Positions 48,869-59,831 are shown, numbered from the stretch's first letter. The stretch is 64,000 nucleotides of DNA from an uncultured Pelagibacteraceae bacterium (GCA_902595125.1 CACJOY010000003.1:1-64000); one strand, 5' to 3'. Program-made: numbers and translations. The notes: generated by a model from the sequence alone, not told the origin.

Positions 48869-49918
48869 TTACTTAATTAGTTTCTTAAAAACCTTAATGC
48901 TTTGGTTGATTTCATTAACATCGTGAACTCTTAATACTTGAATACCTTGCATTATTGCAAAAATACTCGAACTAATAGTGCCTCCTATTCTTGATGAACT
49001 ATCATTACTTAATGATAATTCTTTTATAAATTTTTTTCTAGATATTCCTAGTAATATAGGCAATCCCAATGAATGGTAAATTGATATATTCTTTATTATT
49101 TTCATATTATGTTTCAAATTTTTTCCAAAACCTATTCCTGGATCTAAAATAATATTATTATGATTAATGCCATTTTTTCTTAAGAATTTTATTTTTTTTT
49201 CAAAAAAATCGTAGATATCTAGTAAAACATTTTTATATTTAGGATTATTTTGCATTACATCAGGATTTCCTAGCGAGTGTTGTAAAACGAAAGGTGTTTT
49301 GTATTTTTTAAGAATGTAAATCGAGTTTTTATCATAACTTAACCCCGAAACATCATTAATTAATTTTACTCCTAGTTTTATTCCTTTTTCCATAATATCT
49401 GATTTTCTAGTATCAAGAGATATCATCTTTTTTTTATCAATCTTTTTTAAAATATTTTTTATTCTATTCCATTCAATTTTTGAGCTTACACTCTTTGAGC
49501 CAGGTCTAGTAGATTCACCACCAATATCAACCAAATGAGCACCCTTCTTAAAAAGATAATTTAATTGTTTTATTGCTAAATCACCATGATTGTATTTTCC
49601 GCCATCAGAAAAACTATCAGGTGTAATATTTAAAATACCCATAATATTTGGTATATTTTTAAAATTTAAATTTTTAAAATTTTTTTTTGGTTTTGTAATA
49701 AGTTTAATATCTTTTTTTATAGTCTTTTTAATTTGAGCAGGTAAATCTTTAATTCTTTTAATAGATATCTTTTTTATAGTTTTCCTTGAAATTATTTCGA
49801 CCTTATCAAAAGACAAGTCATTGTTGCCATGGAGCGGCAAAGCCTTTTTTTTTTCTACAAGAAATTTCGATTTAGAACCATAATAGAAATTACACGCTCT
49901 AGTGTAATATCTAGGCAT
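48869..49918 (-). CDS. folP: Dihydropteroate synthase
   Basis: The 349-residue protein has the DHPS core from about residue 88: GILNITPDSFSDGGKY, DIGGESTRPGS, NDVSGLSYD and ILDPGIGFGKN. The 80-residue N-terminal extension (YYTRACNFYYGSKSKFLVEK) is Lys-rich and not part of the catalytic TIM barrel; similar extensions are known from alphaproteobacteria. It condenses pterin and pABA before FolC acts. Confidence 0.92.
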   Translation of the reverse strand: MPRYYTRACNFYYGSKSKFLVEKKKALPLHGNNDLSFDKVEIISRKTIKKISIKRIKDLPAQIKKTIKKDIKLITKPKKNFKNLNFKNIPNIMGILNITPDSFSDGGKYNHGDLAIKQLNYLFKKGAHLVDIGGESTRPGSKSVSSKIEWNRIKNILKKIDKKKMISLDTRKSDIMEKGIKLGVKLINDVSGLSYDKNSIYILKKYKTPFVLQHSLGNPDVMQNNPKYKNVLLDIYDFFEKKIKFLRKNGINHNNIILDPGIGFGKNLKHNMKIIKNISIYHSLGLPILLGISRKKFIKELSLSNDSSSRIGGTISSSIFAIMQGIQVLRVHDVNEINQSIKVFKKLIK

Positions 49919-49923
49919 TAAAA

Positions 49924-51825
49924 TTAATGAACAATTTTAGGTTTAAGTCCCATTGCGCCCATAGCAGAACTTTTATCATCTTCAACTTTAATATCCTCTT
50001 TGTCTGCTGGATATACATTCTTATTAATTATATTTTCAATTTCTTCACCAGTTAAAGTTTCATAAGTTATAAGTGCTTTTGCAATTTTATGTAAATCATC
50101 AATTTTTTCTGTTAATATCTGTTTAGCTTTATTATAGCCCTCATCCACTAACTTTCTGATTTCTTTATCTATCTTCTGTGCAACTTCCTCTGAAACTGAT
50201 TGTGTTTGCGTTACTGATCTTCCTAAAAAAACTTCCTCTTGATTTTCTCCATATTCTACTGGGCCCATTTCTTCACTCATACCGTACTTTGTAACCATAG
50301 CTCTTGCAAGCTGTGTAGCTTGATTAATATCTGATCCACTTCCTCCACCTGCCCCAGTTGATATATTGTCTTTTCCAAAAATTACTTCTTCTGCAACTCT
50401 ACCACCAAAACACACAGCCAATCTAGCTTTTAAATATTTAATTGAATGACCATGCTTATCTCTCTCTGGTAAATTCATAACCATGCCTAAAGCTCTCCCT
50501 CTAGGGATTATCGTGGCCTTATGGATTGGATCATAACTTGGCATATTAAAAGATACTAGAGCATGACCACCCTCATGATATGCAGTCAATTTTTTTTCAT
50601 CTTCGGTCATAACCATTGATCTTCTTTCAGCTCCCATCATCACTTTATCTTTGGCTTCCTCGAATTCAGTCAATGTAACGATTCTTTTATTTTTTCTAGC
50701 TGCAAGCAATGCTGACTCGTTTACTAAATTTGCCAGATCCGCTCCTGAAAATCCTGGAGTTCCTCTAGCAACAGTTCTCAAATTTACATCAGGCGCCATT
50801 TTAATTTTTTTAACATGCACTTTTAATATTTTTTCTCTTCCTATTATATCAGGGTTGGAAACAACTACTTGTCTGTCAAATCTACCAGGTCTTAATAGAG
50901 CAGGGTCTAGAACATCAGGTCTGTTGGTAGCAGCAATTATAATGACTCCTTCATTAGTTTCAAATCCGTCCATCTCAACAAGCAATTGATTTAAAGTCTG
51001 TTCTCTTTCATCATTTCCACCACCCAATCCAGCTCCTCTACTTCTTCCAACTGCATCAATCTCATCAATAAAAATTATACAAGGGGAATTTTTTTTTCCT
51101 TGTTCAAACATATCTCTTACTCTAGATGCACCAACACCTACAAACATTTCAACAAAATCAGATCCAGATATTGTAAAAAATGGCACTCCAGCTTCTCCAG
51201 CAATAGCTCTAGCTAACAAAGTTTTCCCAGTGCCGGGAGGACCAACCAACAATGCTCCACGTGGAATCTTTCCACCTAATCGACTAAATTTTTTTGGGTC
51301 TTTTAAAAATTCAACAATCTCCTCAACTTCCTCCTTAGCTTCCTCAACACCAGCCACATCGTTGAATGTAACCTTTCCTTTAAGTTCATTCATCATTTTA
51401 GCTTTTGATCTTCCAAAGCCCATCGCACCACCCTTGCCACCTTGCATTTGTCGCATGAAAAAAATCCAAACTGCAATTAATAATAACATTGGGAACCAGG
51501 ATAATAAAACTCCAAACAACGACGGCATCTTCTCATCGATTGGTGCAGCTGAAATACTTACACCTTTATCTGAAAGTTTTTCAATTAAATTTGGATCGTT
51601 AGGTGAATATGTGGTAAAACTGTTACCATTAGAATATGTACCTTTAATGTTGTTTCCTTGAATTTCAACTTTAACAACCTCTCCATTGTCTACGGAGGTT
51701 AAAAATTCTGAAAATATAACCTGATTTCCTCCCTTTATATTTGATTGAGGATTTTTAAACATATTATACAGTCCAATAGTTAGAAAAACTATTATTGCCC
51801 ACATTGCTAAATTTTTTATATTCAT
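49924..51825 (-). CDS. ftsH: ATP-dependent zinc metalloprotease FtsH
   Basis: The 633-residue membrane AAA+ protease has two N-terminal membrane segments (about residues 5-21 and 105-123). It has Walker [20 protein letters not shown], Walker [12 protein letters not shown], the pore [11 protein letters not shown] and the zinc motif HEGGH. It degrades membrane proteins and RpoH. It lies 61 bases from tilS. Confidence 0.97.
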   Translation of the reverse strand: MNIKNLAMWAIIVFLTIGLYNMFKNPQSNIKGGNQVIFSEFLTSVDNGEVVKVEIQGNNIKGTYSNGNSFTTYSPNDPNLIEKLSDKGVSISAAPIDEKMPSLFGVLLSWFPMLLLIAVWIFFMRQMQGGKGGAMGFGRSKAKMMNELKGKVTFNDVAGVEEAKEEVEEIVEFLKDPKKFSRLGGKIPRGALLVGPPGTGKTLLARAIAGEAGVPFFTISGSDFVEMFVGVGASRVRDMFEQGKKNSPCIIFIDEIDAVGRSRGAGLGGGNDEREQTLNQLLVEMDGFETNEGVIIIAATNRPDVLDPALLRPGRFDRQVVVSNPDIIGREKILKVHVKKIKMAPDVNLRTVARGTPGFSGADLANLVNESALLAARKNKRIVTLTEFEEAKDKVMMGAERRSMVMTEDEKKLTAYHEGGHALVSFNMPSYDPIHKATIIPRGRALGMVMNLPERDKHGHSIKYLKARLAVCFGGRVAEEVIFGKDNISTGAGGGSGSDINQATQLARAMVTKYGMSEEMGPVEYGENQEEVFLGRSVTQTQSVSEEVAQKIDKEIRKLVDEGYNKAKQILTEKIDDLHKIAKALITYETLTGEEIENIINKNVYPADKEDIKVEDDKSSAMGAMGLKPKIVH

Positions 51826-51886
51826 ACTTATAAAATAAGAATTATTATAAAATTAACAAGTGGCAATTTTGGATATTGTCGCATTA

Positions 51887-52915
51887 TTATCGCTCTTTAG
51901 AGATGATTATTGACTGATTTACCTTTTCAATAATACAACCACCCAGCGTTGTTTTGAATAATATGTTCTTTTCAATATTTCTTAAAATTTTATCTAATTT
52001 TCTTCCTCTAACAGCATAATATTTTTCACCGGTTAGCCTAATCAATTCTGATAAACACCTAAAAGTAACTTCATGAGGCTGCTGAAAAAAGTTTTTATTA
52101 AGAATGAACTTGTTATTTTTGCCTAAGATCATCGCATTTTTTTTTAAATTTTCCTTTACGTAAAAATTAATAGTATTATCTGAATGTTTTAAATTTTTCA
52201 TTGTTTGGATAAATTTTTTCTTATTTAATCCTTCATCTTTAAGTTTTTTAATTAATTTTCTGATCATAATTCTTTGAAATTTCTCATTATCATTTGATGG
52301 ATCATTTACATAGAAATTAAACACGTTTTTTGATAGAAAAATTAAGTCTTCTTTTTTGAAATCTAACAAAGGTCTAAACAAATTTATTTTCTCAATCTTA
52401 TTTTTTTTATCTAATGACACAAGCCCTTTTAAACCGCTGCCTCTTAATATTCTTATAAAAAAGTTTTCTATGTAATCATCTTGATGATGCCCCAAAAGGA
52501 TATTATTTATATTGAGTTTGTTGCATTGTTCGAATAGCAATTCATATCTTTTATTTCTCGCATTAGCTTGAATATTTTTTAATGGTTTTTTTCCTCTCCA
52601 AGATAAGATTTCTGCCTTGATAAGATTTTGATTTAAAACTCTTTTTACTGTTTTTGCCTCAATCGTTGAATTATTTCTTAATTGATGATTTATTATAAAA
52701 AATTTTACTTTTAGATTTTTTTTAATTGCATATATTTTAGACAAAAATGCAAGTGCCAGGCTATCAGGACCACCAGATACAGCAACTACGAAATCTTCTT
52801 CAATTTTAAGTGATTTTTCAAATTTTTTTAAAATTTTAAAAATTCTGTTATTTTCTAATTTATCTTTTAGAAGTTTAGGAATTTTGGTTTTTGCATTCGA
52901 ATTTCTGAGATTCAT
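51887..52915 (-). CDS. tilS: tRNA(Ile)-lysidine synthetase
   Basis: The 342-residue enzyme has the PP-loop motif AVSGGPDSLALAFL near residue 45, LLGHHQDDYIENFFIR and a C-terminal region. It converts C34 of tRNA-Ile(CAU) to lysidine so that it reads AUA. Its start overlaps the end of cpoB by 41 bases. Confidence 0.93.
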   Translation of the reverse strand: MNLRNSNAKTKIPKLLKDKLENNRIFKILKKFEKSLKIEEDFVVAVSGGPDSLALAFLSKIYAIKKNLKVKFFIINHQLRNNSTIEAKTVKRVLNQNLIKAEILSWRGKKPLKNIQANARNKRYELLFEQCNKLNINNILLGHHQDDYIENFFIRILRGSGLKGLVSLDKKNKIEKINLFRPLLDFKKEDLIFLSKNVFNFYVNDPSNDNEKFQRIMIRKLIKKLKDEGLNKKKFIQTMKNLKHSDNTINFYVKENLKKNAMILGKNNKFILNKNFFQQPHEVTFRCLSELIRLTGEKYYAVRGRKLDKILRNIEKNILFKTTLGGCIIEKVNQSIIISKER

Positions 52916-53858
52916 ATTTAGCCTTTTGGATCACAGATTGATTTGCTTCTGGATATTGTTTTTCAACGCCATTTATCATTTTACAACCTTGATCTTTTTC
53001 TCCAATCTGAACCATAGATACACCAAGCTTCAATAGATTTATAGGAGCCTTTTCACCTTTAGGATATTTTTGATAACCTTCTAAATAAGCAGATGCAGCA
53101 TCAGTGTATAGTTGCCTAATCCTAAAAGTTTCCGCGTACCAATATTGTGCATTACCTGCTAAATCGTGATCTGGATTAGTCTGTACAAATTCTCGAAATG
53201 CCTTTTCAGCAGTAGAATAATCTCCTACTTTTAAAAAACTTGTTGCAAACTCATATTGCTTTTTAGGAGGTTCTTGAGGAAGAATCTTTTCTTCAGATTG
53301 AAATATTTCAGTCACAATTGTTGCAGTAGTATCAATTGATTGTGTTTGTTGTGATGACTCATTTGTCGTACTATCTTTATATGATATTGAACCTAAATCC
53401 TGAGGCTGTGAACTTCCCGGTAAAACATCTTCATCAGCTTTTTTTGTAATTTTTTTTTCAGTTCCTTCAGAAATTGTTCCGTTTTCTAAATCTTGGAATC
53501 TTATTTGATTATCTGCCTGTACTTTTGAAAGCCTATTAGATAATTTATCTAACTTAAAATTTATTTCTTCAAATTTATTTGTAAGTTTTTGAAATTCATT
53601 TTCGATTTCAGATAACTTTAACAAGTGTCTTGTTAAAACATCTTCCGAATTATTATCAATTAATGAGGAATTATTATTTGTTGTAATATCTGACTCTACT
53701 GAATTAGAATAAACTGCTTTTTCTAAAGTCTTTATATCTTTTTGTAGTTGCTCTAATATTTCATAAATATTGTGATTATCTGCTAATACTTGTGAAGTTA
53801 TAAAAAAACTAATTATTAATATTAATCTTACAATTAATTTTTTAGAAATAAACTTCAT
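52875..53858 (-). CDS. cpoB: Tol-Pal system protein CpoB (YbgF)
   Basis: ATG at 53858 gives MKFISKKLIVRLILIISFFI, a good signal peptide ending in VLADN; an earlier in-frame start falls inside the pal terminator and is rejected. A coiled-coil (LSEIENEFQKLTNKFEEINF) precedes a low-complexity linker and C-terminal TPR repeats (AQYWYAETFRIRQLYTDAAS). It coordinates peptidoglycan synthesis with outer-membrane constriction. Confidence 0.9.
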   Translation of the reverse strand: MKFISKKLIVRLILIISFFITSQVLADNHNIYEILEQLQKDIKTLEKAVYSNSVESDITTNNNSSLIDNNSEDVLTRHLLKLSEIENEFQKLTNKFEEINFKLDKLSNRLSKVQADNQIRFQDLENGTISEGTEKKITKKADEDVLPGSSQPQDLGSISYKDSTTNESSQQTQSIDTTATIVTEIFQSEEKILPQEPPKKQYEFATSFLKVGDYSTAEKAFREFVQTNPDHDLAGNAQYWYAETFRIRQLYTDAASAYLEGYQKYPKGEKAPINLLKLGVSMVQIGEKDQGCKMINGVEKQYPEANQSVIQKAKYESQKFECKNQNS

Positions 53859-53881
53859 AATAAAGGTTATTATTAAAATAA

Positions 53882-53926
53882 TGGCAAAAAAAAGACCCCT
53901 AAACAATAAATGAATAAGGGTCTTTA
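53882..53926 (-). terminator. Rho-independent terminator after pal
   Basis: On the minus strand, just after the pal stop, AAAGACCC (53918-53925) and its complement (53891-53898) form a stem of 8 or more base pairs with about 19 bases between, followed by a run of eight T. This is one of the few clear intrinsic terminators in the window and separates tolQ-pal from cpoB-tilS. Confidence 0.8.
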
Positions 53927-53934
53927 ATTAAAAA

Positions 53935-54411
53935 TTAATTTGCTTTTACAGTAACTGATCTTCTATTTTTTGACCAAGCTAAAGGGTTTGATCCCGAGTC
54001 AACGGGTCTTTCTTTACCATAACTTAAAACTGAAATTCTGTCTGAAGAAATTCCATAAGTCATTAAATAATCTTTAGCAGCGTTAGCTCTTCTTTCGCCA
54101 AGTGCTAAGTTATATTCTCTTGTTCCTCTTTCATCAGCGTGACCTTCTAAAACAATCGTTATGTCAGAATTTTTTCTTAACCACGCAGCTTGTTTTCTTA
54201 AAGTTTCTCGTGAAGCAGTCGTTAAAACTGACTCATTAGTTGCAAAAAAAACTCTATCAGCAACACCAGATGCAAGATATTCTACTGTGTCTGTTCCAGT
54301 GTAAACATCGCCTTGCATTTGTCCTGTTTTCTTTGTTGTAGCGCACGCAGAAAGCACTAGACATGCAAAAGTTATTAAAAAAGCTTTTTTTAGAATTTTG
54401 TTTAATTTCAT
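53935..54411 (-). CDS. pal: Peptidoglycan-associated lipoprotein Pal
   Basis: The ATG at 54411 gives a lipoprotein signal MKLNKILKKAFLITFACLVL with lipobox LSAC (Cys23). The OmpA-like C-terminal domain contains LEGHADERGTREYN and ALGERRANAAKDYL, which bind peptidoglycan. A longer in-frame start (54471) would place the signal peptide inside the protein and is rejected. Confidence 0.95.
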   Translation of the reverse strand: MKLNKILKKAFLITFACLVLSACATTKKTGQMQGDVYTGTDTVEYLASGVADRVFFATNESVLTTASRETLRKQAAWLRKNSDITIVLEGHADERGTREYNLALGERRANAAKDYLMTYGISSDRISVLSYGKERPVDSGSNPLAWSKNRRSVTVKAN

Positions 54412-54495
54412 TATTGCTCCTTGATCAATATTTCTTAAGCTTACTTTTTCACAACTAAATAGATCTTTCAAGTTAAAAAATCAAGATAATATTGT

Positions 54496-55830
54496 TTAAT
54501 TACTTAATAAAGCTGACCATGATGGGTCTGAGGCATCTGTTGGTGTGTCTACTAACCTCTCATTATAACCAGTCAAATCAATAGACCATAATTTTGCAGA
54601 AAAACCTTCTCCTTTATCATCAGTTTTAGTCTCTCTGTAGAAAATTAAAACTCTTCCATTTGGAGACCATGAAGGAGCTTCCTGATAAAAGTTTTCTGTT
54701 AGTAATCTCTCTCCACTTCCATCTGTTCTCATGACACCTATATAAAATTTTCCCTTATGTAGTTTTGTAAAAGCAATTAAATCACCTCGTGGTGACCAAA
54801 CAGGTGTACCATATAATCCTTTTCCAAAAGAAATCCTTTTTACATTTTTACCATTACTGTTCATTATATAAATTTGCTGATAACCACTCCTATCTGAATT
54901 AAAGCAAATATATTTTCCATCAGGTGAATAAGAAGGTGAAGTATCGATAGATGGATGATTTGTTATTTTTTCAACAATTCTATTTTCCAAATCCATTGTA
55001 TAAATATCTGAATTACCATCTTTTGCAAAACTCATTATAATTTTTTTTCCATCAGGAGAAAATCTTGGAGCAAAAGTCATTCCAGGAAAATCGCCAACTA
55101 CTTCTTGCATTCCTGTTTCAATATCAAGAAGATATACTCTTGGTAGATTTCTAAAATATGATAAGTAAGTTACCATTTGACTAGTTGGATTAAATCTAGG
55201 AGTTAAAACAAGTTCATTACCTAAAGTTAAAAATTTATTATTTGCTCCATCTTGATCCATAATAGCTAATTTTTTTATTCTGTTTGTTTTTGGACCCTTT
55301 TCCGCAACATAAATTATTCTAGTATCAAAATAACCTTTCTCACCTGTAAGACGTTCATAAACTTTGTCTGTTATTATATGTCCTACACGTCTCCAGTTAT
55401 TTGGTACAGTAGTAAATGCAAGCGCCATCATTTCTTTACCAGCAAGAACATCCCAAAGCCTAAATTCAACTCTTAATTTTTCATCAACAAAATTTACTTT
55501 ACCTGTTATTAGAGCCTGAGCCTTAATTAAATTCCAATCTTCAAAACGAGGTTTCAAATTTGCAATATCAGGTGCCTGAAGAAACGCATCTTTATTCAAA
55601 GGGTTAAATAATCCTGAAATTTTAAGATTATTTTCTACAATTTTAGATATTTCTGAACCAATATCGTTTTTTTTTAAAATCTTTTTAAAACTTTGTCTTG
55701 AGTTTTCATCAATTGATAATGGTGAAACTGCAATAGGAAGTGGATTTAAGTTACCTCTTGTTATATCAACTTCAATTAAAGCAAAAGCTTTTATTGGTAA
55801 AAAAATCAATAGAATCAATATTCTTATCAT
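54496..55830 (-). CDS. tolB: Tol-Pal translocation protein TolB
   Basis: The 444-residue periplasmic protein has a signal peptide ([17 protein letters not shown]), an N-terminal alpha/beta domain and a six-bladed beta-propeller. The propeller is seen as [45 protein letters not shown] and [13 protein letters not shown]. It binds Pal and outer-membrane porins. It is followed after 84 bases by pal. Confidence 0.95.
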   Translation of the reverse strand: MIRILILLIFLPIKAFALIEVDITRGNLNPLPIAVSPLSIDENSRQSFKKILKKNDIGSEISKIVENNLKISGLFNPLNKDAFLQAPDIANLKPRFEDWNLIKAQALITGKVNFVDEKLRVEFRLWDVLAGKEMMALAFTTVPNNWRRVGHIITDKVYERLTGEKGYFDTRIIYVAEKGPKTNRIKKLAIMDQDGANNKFLTLGNELVLTPRFNPTSQMVTYLSYFRNLPRVYLLDIETGMQEVVGDFPGMTFAPRFSPDGKKIIMSFAKDGNSDIYTMDLENRIVEKITNHPSIDTSPSYSPDGKYICFNSDRSGYQQIYIMNSNGKNVKRISFGKGLYGTPVWSPRGDLIAFTKLHKGKFYIGVMRTDGSGERLLTENFYQEAPSWSPNGRVLIFYRETKTDDKGEGFSAKLWSIDLTGYNERLVDTPTDASDPSWSALLSN

Positions 55831-55840
55831 AAAAAATATA

Positions 55841-56650
55841 TTACCCTTCTAACATCTCTCTTGCATCAAAATTTAATTGTAATTCTTTCCATCTTTCATA
55901 ACCTGTTGTAGGAACTCGAAGTGGTTGACACAATTTTACCGCTCTTAATGCACTTTCAGCTAAGACTTTATAAAACCCCTGGCCGGGTTTATTCATTCTC
56001 GCATGGTCTAAAATTTCAGATTGAGATACAGTTCCATCTGGATTTAATTGTAGTTTTATTCTCACAAGTAAATTTTCATTATATGGTAAACCTAGAGGAA
56101 TACTCCAACATCCAAATATTTGTGCTTTTAAAGCATCTTCCTCACTTAATGATAAACCACTGACATCAACACTCTTTTGCTGATCTTGTGTGACCTTATC
56201 TGTTTTGTTTAAAATCTCAGCACTTTCAATTTTAGATTTATCTATAAGAGCAGCTATGTTATTTGGATCAAATAATTCGTCTTTTTCAAACTCTGAAACT
56301 TGTTTAACTTCAGTGTCAATTTTTTCAGGATTTTGTTTATCTTCTTTTATTTTTTCTATCTTCTTTATTTTATCATCTGGCATTGGTACTGAATCTGGTT
56401 TAATTTTTTTAACTTTTTTTGGGGGCGCTTGCTCAGAAACAAGTTTTTTTTCTTTTTCTTTAATTTTTTCAATTGTTTTTTTTGCTTTAGGTGCAAATGG
56501 AATATTAGTTTTATCTGTAATTTGTATTAGTTCAACAGATACAATGGGAGGTAAATCAATTGGTTTTTTTGCTAAAAAAGGCAAACTCATCGCTGTAATC
56601 ATAATCATTATTAAATGTAAGACAGAAGAGATAACTATGCTTCTATTCAC
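55841..56650 (-). CDS. tolA: TolA-like periplasm-spanning protein
   Basis: The 269-residue protein has an N-terminal membrane helix ([17 protein letters not shown]), a Lys/Glu-rich central coiled region and a C-terminal TonB-like part ending [16 protein letters not shown]. It links TolQR energy transduction to TolB/Pal. It is shorter than enterobacterial TolA. It lies 5 bases after tolR and 10 before tolB. Confidence 0.9.
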   Translation of the reverse strand: MNRSIVISSVLHLIMIMITAMSLPFLAKKPIDLPPIVSVELIQITDKTNIPFAPKAKKTIEKIKEKEKKLVSEQAPPKKVKKIKPDSVPMPDDKIKKIEKIKEDKQNPEKIDTEVKQVSEFEKDELFDPNNIAALIDKSKIESAEILNKTDKVTQDQQKSVDVSGLSLSEEDALKAQIFGCWSIPLGLPYNENLLVRIKLQLNPDGTVSQSEILDHARMNKPGQGFYKVLAESALRAVKLCQPLRVPTTGYERWKELQLNFDAREMLEG

Positions 56651-56655
56651 TACAA

Positions 56656-57072
56656 TTACCTTTCTTTATATGGCTCTGATATAAGTGCTACTTTTGTAAA
56701 ACCAGATCCTGATAACAAACCCATGATTTCTAATACTCTACCATAATTAATTGTTTTATCACCACGCACATAAATTCTTGTATCGGTTCTGTTCTTAGAA
56801 ACTGCCAAAACTTTTGCAATAATTTTTTCATATTCAACTTTAGATTCTTGAATAAAAATTTCTCCCTTAGAATTTATCGTCAAAGTTAAGGGCTCTGCCT
56901 CTTCAGGCAAAGAATCTGCTGAACTCTCTGGTAAGTCCACTTGAACACCTACTGTTAATAAAGGAGCTGTAACCATAAATATTATCAGGAGAACTAACAT
57001 TACATCAACAAATGGGGTTACATTTATTTCGCTCATTGGTTCTTTAGATGAACGATTAAATTTAAAAGCCAT
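56656..57072 (-). CDS. tolR: TolR (ExbD family)
   Basis: The 138-residue protein contains the conserved membrane segment EINVTPFVDVMLVLLIIFMV with the proton-carrying Asp (VDVML). The periplasmic part includes IYVRGDKTINYGRVLEIM. It converts proton motive force with TolQ. It is 1 base downstream of tolQ. Confidence 0.95.
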   Translation of the reverse strand: MAFKFNRSSKEPMSEINVTPFVDVMLVLLIIFMVTAPLLTVGVQVDLPESSADSLPEEAEPLTLTINSKGEIFIQESKVEYEKIIAKVLAVSKNRTDTRIYVRGDKTINYGRVLEIMGLLSGSGFTKVALISEPYKER

Positions 57073-57073
57073 T

Positions 57074-57748
57074 TTAGATTATAGTTAAAAATCTTTTAGA
57101 GAAATTTTCTAATTTTCTTGAATATAATATAGAATCATTATTAAATTTATTATACGCAATAACAGCAGGTATAGCAGCCAATAACCCTAAAGCAGTTGCA
57201 AACAATGCCTCAGCAATACCAGGAGCAACAATCGCTAGACTTGTATTTCTTGAAATTGCAATTGATTGAAATGAATTCATAATTCCCCAAACCGTTCCAA
57301 ATAAACCTATAAAAGGAGCTGTGGAACCTACGGTAGCTAAAAAAGTATATCCTTTACTTAATTTCGACATTTGTTTTTCAATTCCTGTTTCCAACATAGT
57401 TGTCATCCTATCATGTAAATCAGTTTTTGATTTTCTTTTTAATAAATTTTGCATCGCATCTTTAAATACTAAAGCCATTGGATCTTCAATGTTGGCTGGA
57501 AGACTGTTATAAAAAGATTCAGCAGACTTAGAATTCCAAAATTTTTTTTCAAATTCTTCTGTAGATTCATTTATCTTTTTGAATAATCTGAACTTTTCTA
57601 TAATTACAGCCCATGAGTAAATAGAACAAACAATTAATATAATTATTACAGATTTTACTATAATATCAGCACGGATAAATAAACTTAGCAAAGAAAAATC
57701 TGTGTTTGATGCTAAACCTACGGCTTGAGATGATATATCAGCTTCCAT
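57074..57748 (-). CDS. tolQ: TolQ (MotA/ExbB family)
   Basis: The 224-residue membrane protein has three membrane segments. The conserved loops are GTVWGIMNSFQSIA and VAPGIAEALFATALGLLAAIPAV. It forms the proton channel with TolR. The usual upstream ybgC is absent; ruvC lies 51 bases upstream. Confidence 0.95.
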   Translation of the reverse strand: MEADISSQAVGLASNTDFSLLSLFIRADIIVKSVIIILIVCSIYSWAVIIEKFRLFKKINESTEEFEKKFWNSKSAESFYNSLPANIEDPMALVFKDAMQNLLKRKSKTDLHDRMTTMLETGIEKQMSKLSKGYTFLATVGSTAPFIGLFGTVWGIMNSFQSIAISRNTSLAIVAPGIAEALFATALGLLAAIPAVIAYNKFNNDSILYSRKLENFSKRFLTII

Positions 57749-57799
57749 AATGCGTTCTCACACTTAATTGTGTCATGAATTTGTCTTAATATTTTGTAA

Positions 57800-58294
57800 T
57801 TAGTCCTCTTTTTTATAAGTTTCATGATGAAAACTTGCAATTAAAATAGCATCAGCCTTATTTGAATCCTTTTTTTTTGATAATTGTGATGAAAAATATG
57901 GAAATATTTCAATTGCTCTTGTTCTACTTGCATCCTTTTCAGAGTTAATTAAGTTAAAATATTTCTTCCATTTCGCTGGCCTGACGAAATACATTGGCAA
58001 TTGCATCGCAGAAGAAATTCCTTTTAAAATTCCAAATGATTGTCCAAAATTAAACATACTAGTAACCCCTTGACCAGGCATTGCAGAAACCTGTTCAATT
58101 ACAATTCTAATTTCTTGTTTTTCAATTTTATTAATTCTTTTACAAATTTCGTTATAAATTTGTGAGCCATTTACTTGTTTTTTATTTTTTTTTCCCTCGA
58201 TCATTGTTGGCATTTCAATTACATCAAGAATTTTACCATCTTGTAGAAAACAAATTGAGCCAGATATACCAGGATCTATTCCTATTATTAACAT
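57800..58294 (-). CDS. ruvC: Holliday junction resolvase RuvC
   Basis: The 164-residue nuclease begins LIIGIDPGISGSICFL with the first catalytic Asp. IEQVSAMPGQGVTSMFNFGQ supplies Glu, and KADAILIASFHHE gives the C-terminal Asp. It cuts Holliday junctions with RuvAB, whose genes are not next to it here. It lies 3 bases after yebC. Confidence 0.93.
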   Translation of the reverse strand: MLIIGIDPGISGSICFLQDGKILDVIEMPTMIEGKKNKKQVNGSQIYNEICKRINKIEKQEIRIVIEQVSAMPGQGVTSMFNFGQSFGILKGISSAMQLPMYFVRPAKWKKYFNLINSEKDASRTRAIEIFPYFSSQLSKKKDSNKADAILIASFHHETYKKED

Positions 58295-58297
58295 AAT

Positions 58298-59020
58298 TTA
58301 TCTTTTAAATTCAGCATTTGAATATATATTTTGAACATCATCATCTTCTTCTAAAGTTTCAAAAAAATTAATCAAATCTTCATTTTTTTCTTTAGAAATC
58401 TTAACATTATTAAGTGGCATCCACTCAATTTCAGTTGATATAAAATTAGTAATTTCTTTTTCTAAATCTCTTTTTACATTATATATTTCATTTACAGGAC
58501 ACTGAATTTCGTGAAAATCGTTGTTTGTTTTACATTCATCTGCACCAGCTTCTATGGCTAGTTCAAATATGCGTTCATCAGATATCTCTTTTTTATCGAT
58601 TTTGATTATTCCTAGTTGATTGAAATTATGAGATGCAGAACCTTTGGTTCCTAGACTTCCGCCTGCTTTTTGAAAAATAGTCCTGATATTTGATGCTGTT
58701 CTATTTTTATTATCTGTCAGTGCTTCTACTATAACTGCAACATTTTCAGGACCAAATCCCTCGTATCTAAGATTTTCAAAATTCAATTCAGTGTTTATGG
58801 ATGATTTATCAATAGCTCTCTCAATATTGTCTTTTGGCATATTTGCAGATCTAGCTGCTTGAATTGCCGATCTTAACCTTGGATTCATTGTAGGATCTTT
58901 ATCTCCAAGCTTTGCAGCCACAGTAATTTCTTTTGATAATTTTGAGAAAATTTTAGATCTTTGTTTGTCAGCTTTACCTTTTTTGTGTTTAATTCCAGCC
59001 CAATGTGAATGTCCTGCCAT
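58298..59020 (-). CDS. yebC: YebC/PmpR-family protein
   Basis: The 240-residue protein begins MAGHSHWAGIKHKKGKADKQ, the family signature, and contains LRSAIQAARSANMPKDNIERAI and RYEGFGPENVAVIVEALTDN. Members act as transcription regulators or, in recent work, as ribosome-associated factors that help poly-proline translation. It lies 8 bases after ymdB. Confidence 0.94.
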   Translation of the reverse strand: MAGHSHWAGIKHKKGKADKQRSKIFSKLSKEITVAAKLGDKDPTMNPRLRSAIQAARSANMPKDNIERAIDKSSINTELNFENLRYEGFGPENVAVIVEALTDNKNRTASNIRTIFQKAGGSLGTKGSASHNFNQLGIIKIDKKEISDERIFELAIEAGADECKTNNDFHEIQCPVNEIYNVKRDLEKEITNFISTEIEWMPLNNVKISKEKNEDLINFFETLEEDDDVQNIYSNAEFKR

Positions 59021-59027
59021 AATTTAA

Positions 59028-59831
59028 TTAAGTATTTTTTAATTGGCCTCCAAAAATATAACTTTCAATTTTACTTGCCAATCCAGTGTCTACATCACAA
59101 TCAACAATAACTCCACTCAAAGTAGCCTCACCCTCTGCTGGAAAATGTTTTGCAGAATTTTTTTTCATAAATCTATTTAATGAGTTATCTTTATTCATGC
59201 CTATTACAGAGTCATAATCCCCACACATTCCTGCATCAGTCTGATAACCTGTGCCACCATTTAAAATTCTAGCATCATTTGTTGGTATATGAGTATGGGT
59301 TCCAATTACTAGTGTAGCTTTACCATCAAAAAAATGGCCAATGGCATTTTTTTCACTTGTAATTTCTCCATGAAAATCAATTATAAGAAAATCATAATCC
59401 TTTTTCAATTTATAGTCACTTAAAAACTTTTTTGAAGTCTCAAAAACATCATCGCATTTCTTCATAAAAACATTTCCCATTAAATTCAGCACTCCAACTT
59501 TAAAATTTTTTTTAGTTTTGAATATATCAAACCCTTTTCCTGGAGCAGGTTCAAATAGATTTTTTGGTCTAAGTAATCTATGTTCTTTATCTATAAAATT
59601 CATAATATCCTTTTGATCCCAGACGTGATTACCCGTTGTAATAACATCAACACCACAATTAAAAAAATCTTTGCAAATTTCTTTAGTGAGTCCGACACCA
59701 GGTTCAGCTGCATTTTCAGCATTAACAATGACAAAATCTATATTTTTTTTTTTTATTAGATCCAAAAGATTACTAATTATTTTTGAACAACCTGAATTTC
59801 CAACAACATCACCTAAAAATAATATTCTCAT
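59028..59831 (-). CDS. ymdB: YmdB-type metallophosphoesterase
   Basis: The 267-residue calcineurin-like phosphodiesterase has FLGDVVGNSGCSK, ITTGNHVWDQKDI, IDFHGEITSEKNAIG and GTHTHIPTNDA, the metal-binding motifs. Family members hydrolyse 2',3'-cyclic nucleotides or cAMP. The start overlaps fau by 1 base. Confidence 0.9.
   Translation of the reverse strand: MRILFLGDVVGNSGCSKIISNLLDLIKKKNIDFVIVNAENAAEPGVGLTKEICKDFFNCGVDVITTGNHVWDQKDIMNFIDKEHRLLRPKNLFEPAPGKGFDIFKTKKNFKVGVLNLMGNVFMKKCDDVFETSKKFLSDYKLKKDYDFLIIDFHGEITSEKNAIGHFFDGKATLVIGTHTHIPTNDARILNGGTGYQTDAGMCGDYDSVIGMNKDNSLNRFMKKNSAKHFPAEGEATLSGVIVDCDVDTGLASKIESYIFGGQLKNT

Noticed and set aside
56190-56684. 164-residue plus-strand ORF opposite tolA
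   Set aside because: It is a shadow of tolA low-complexity Lys/Glu codons with no promoter, Shine-Dalgarno or family.
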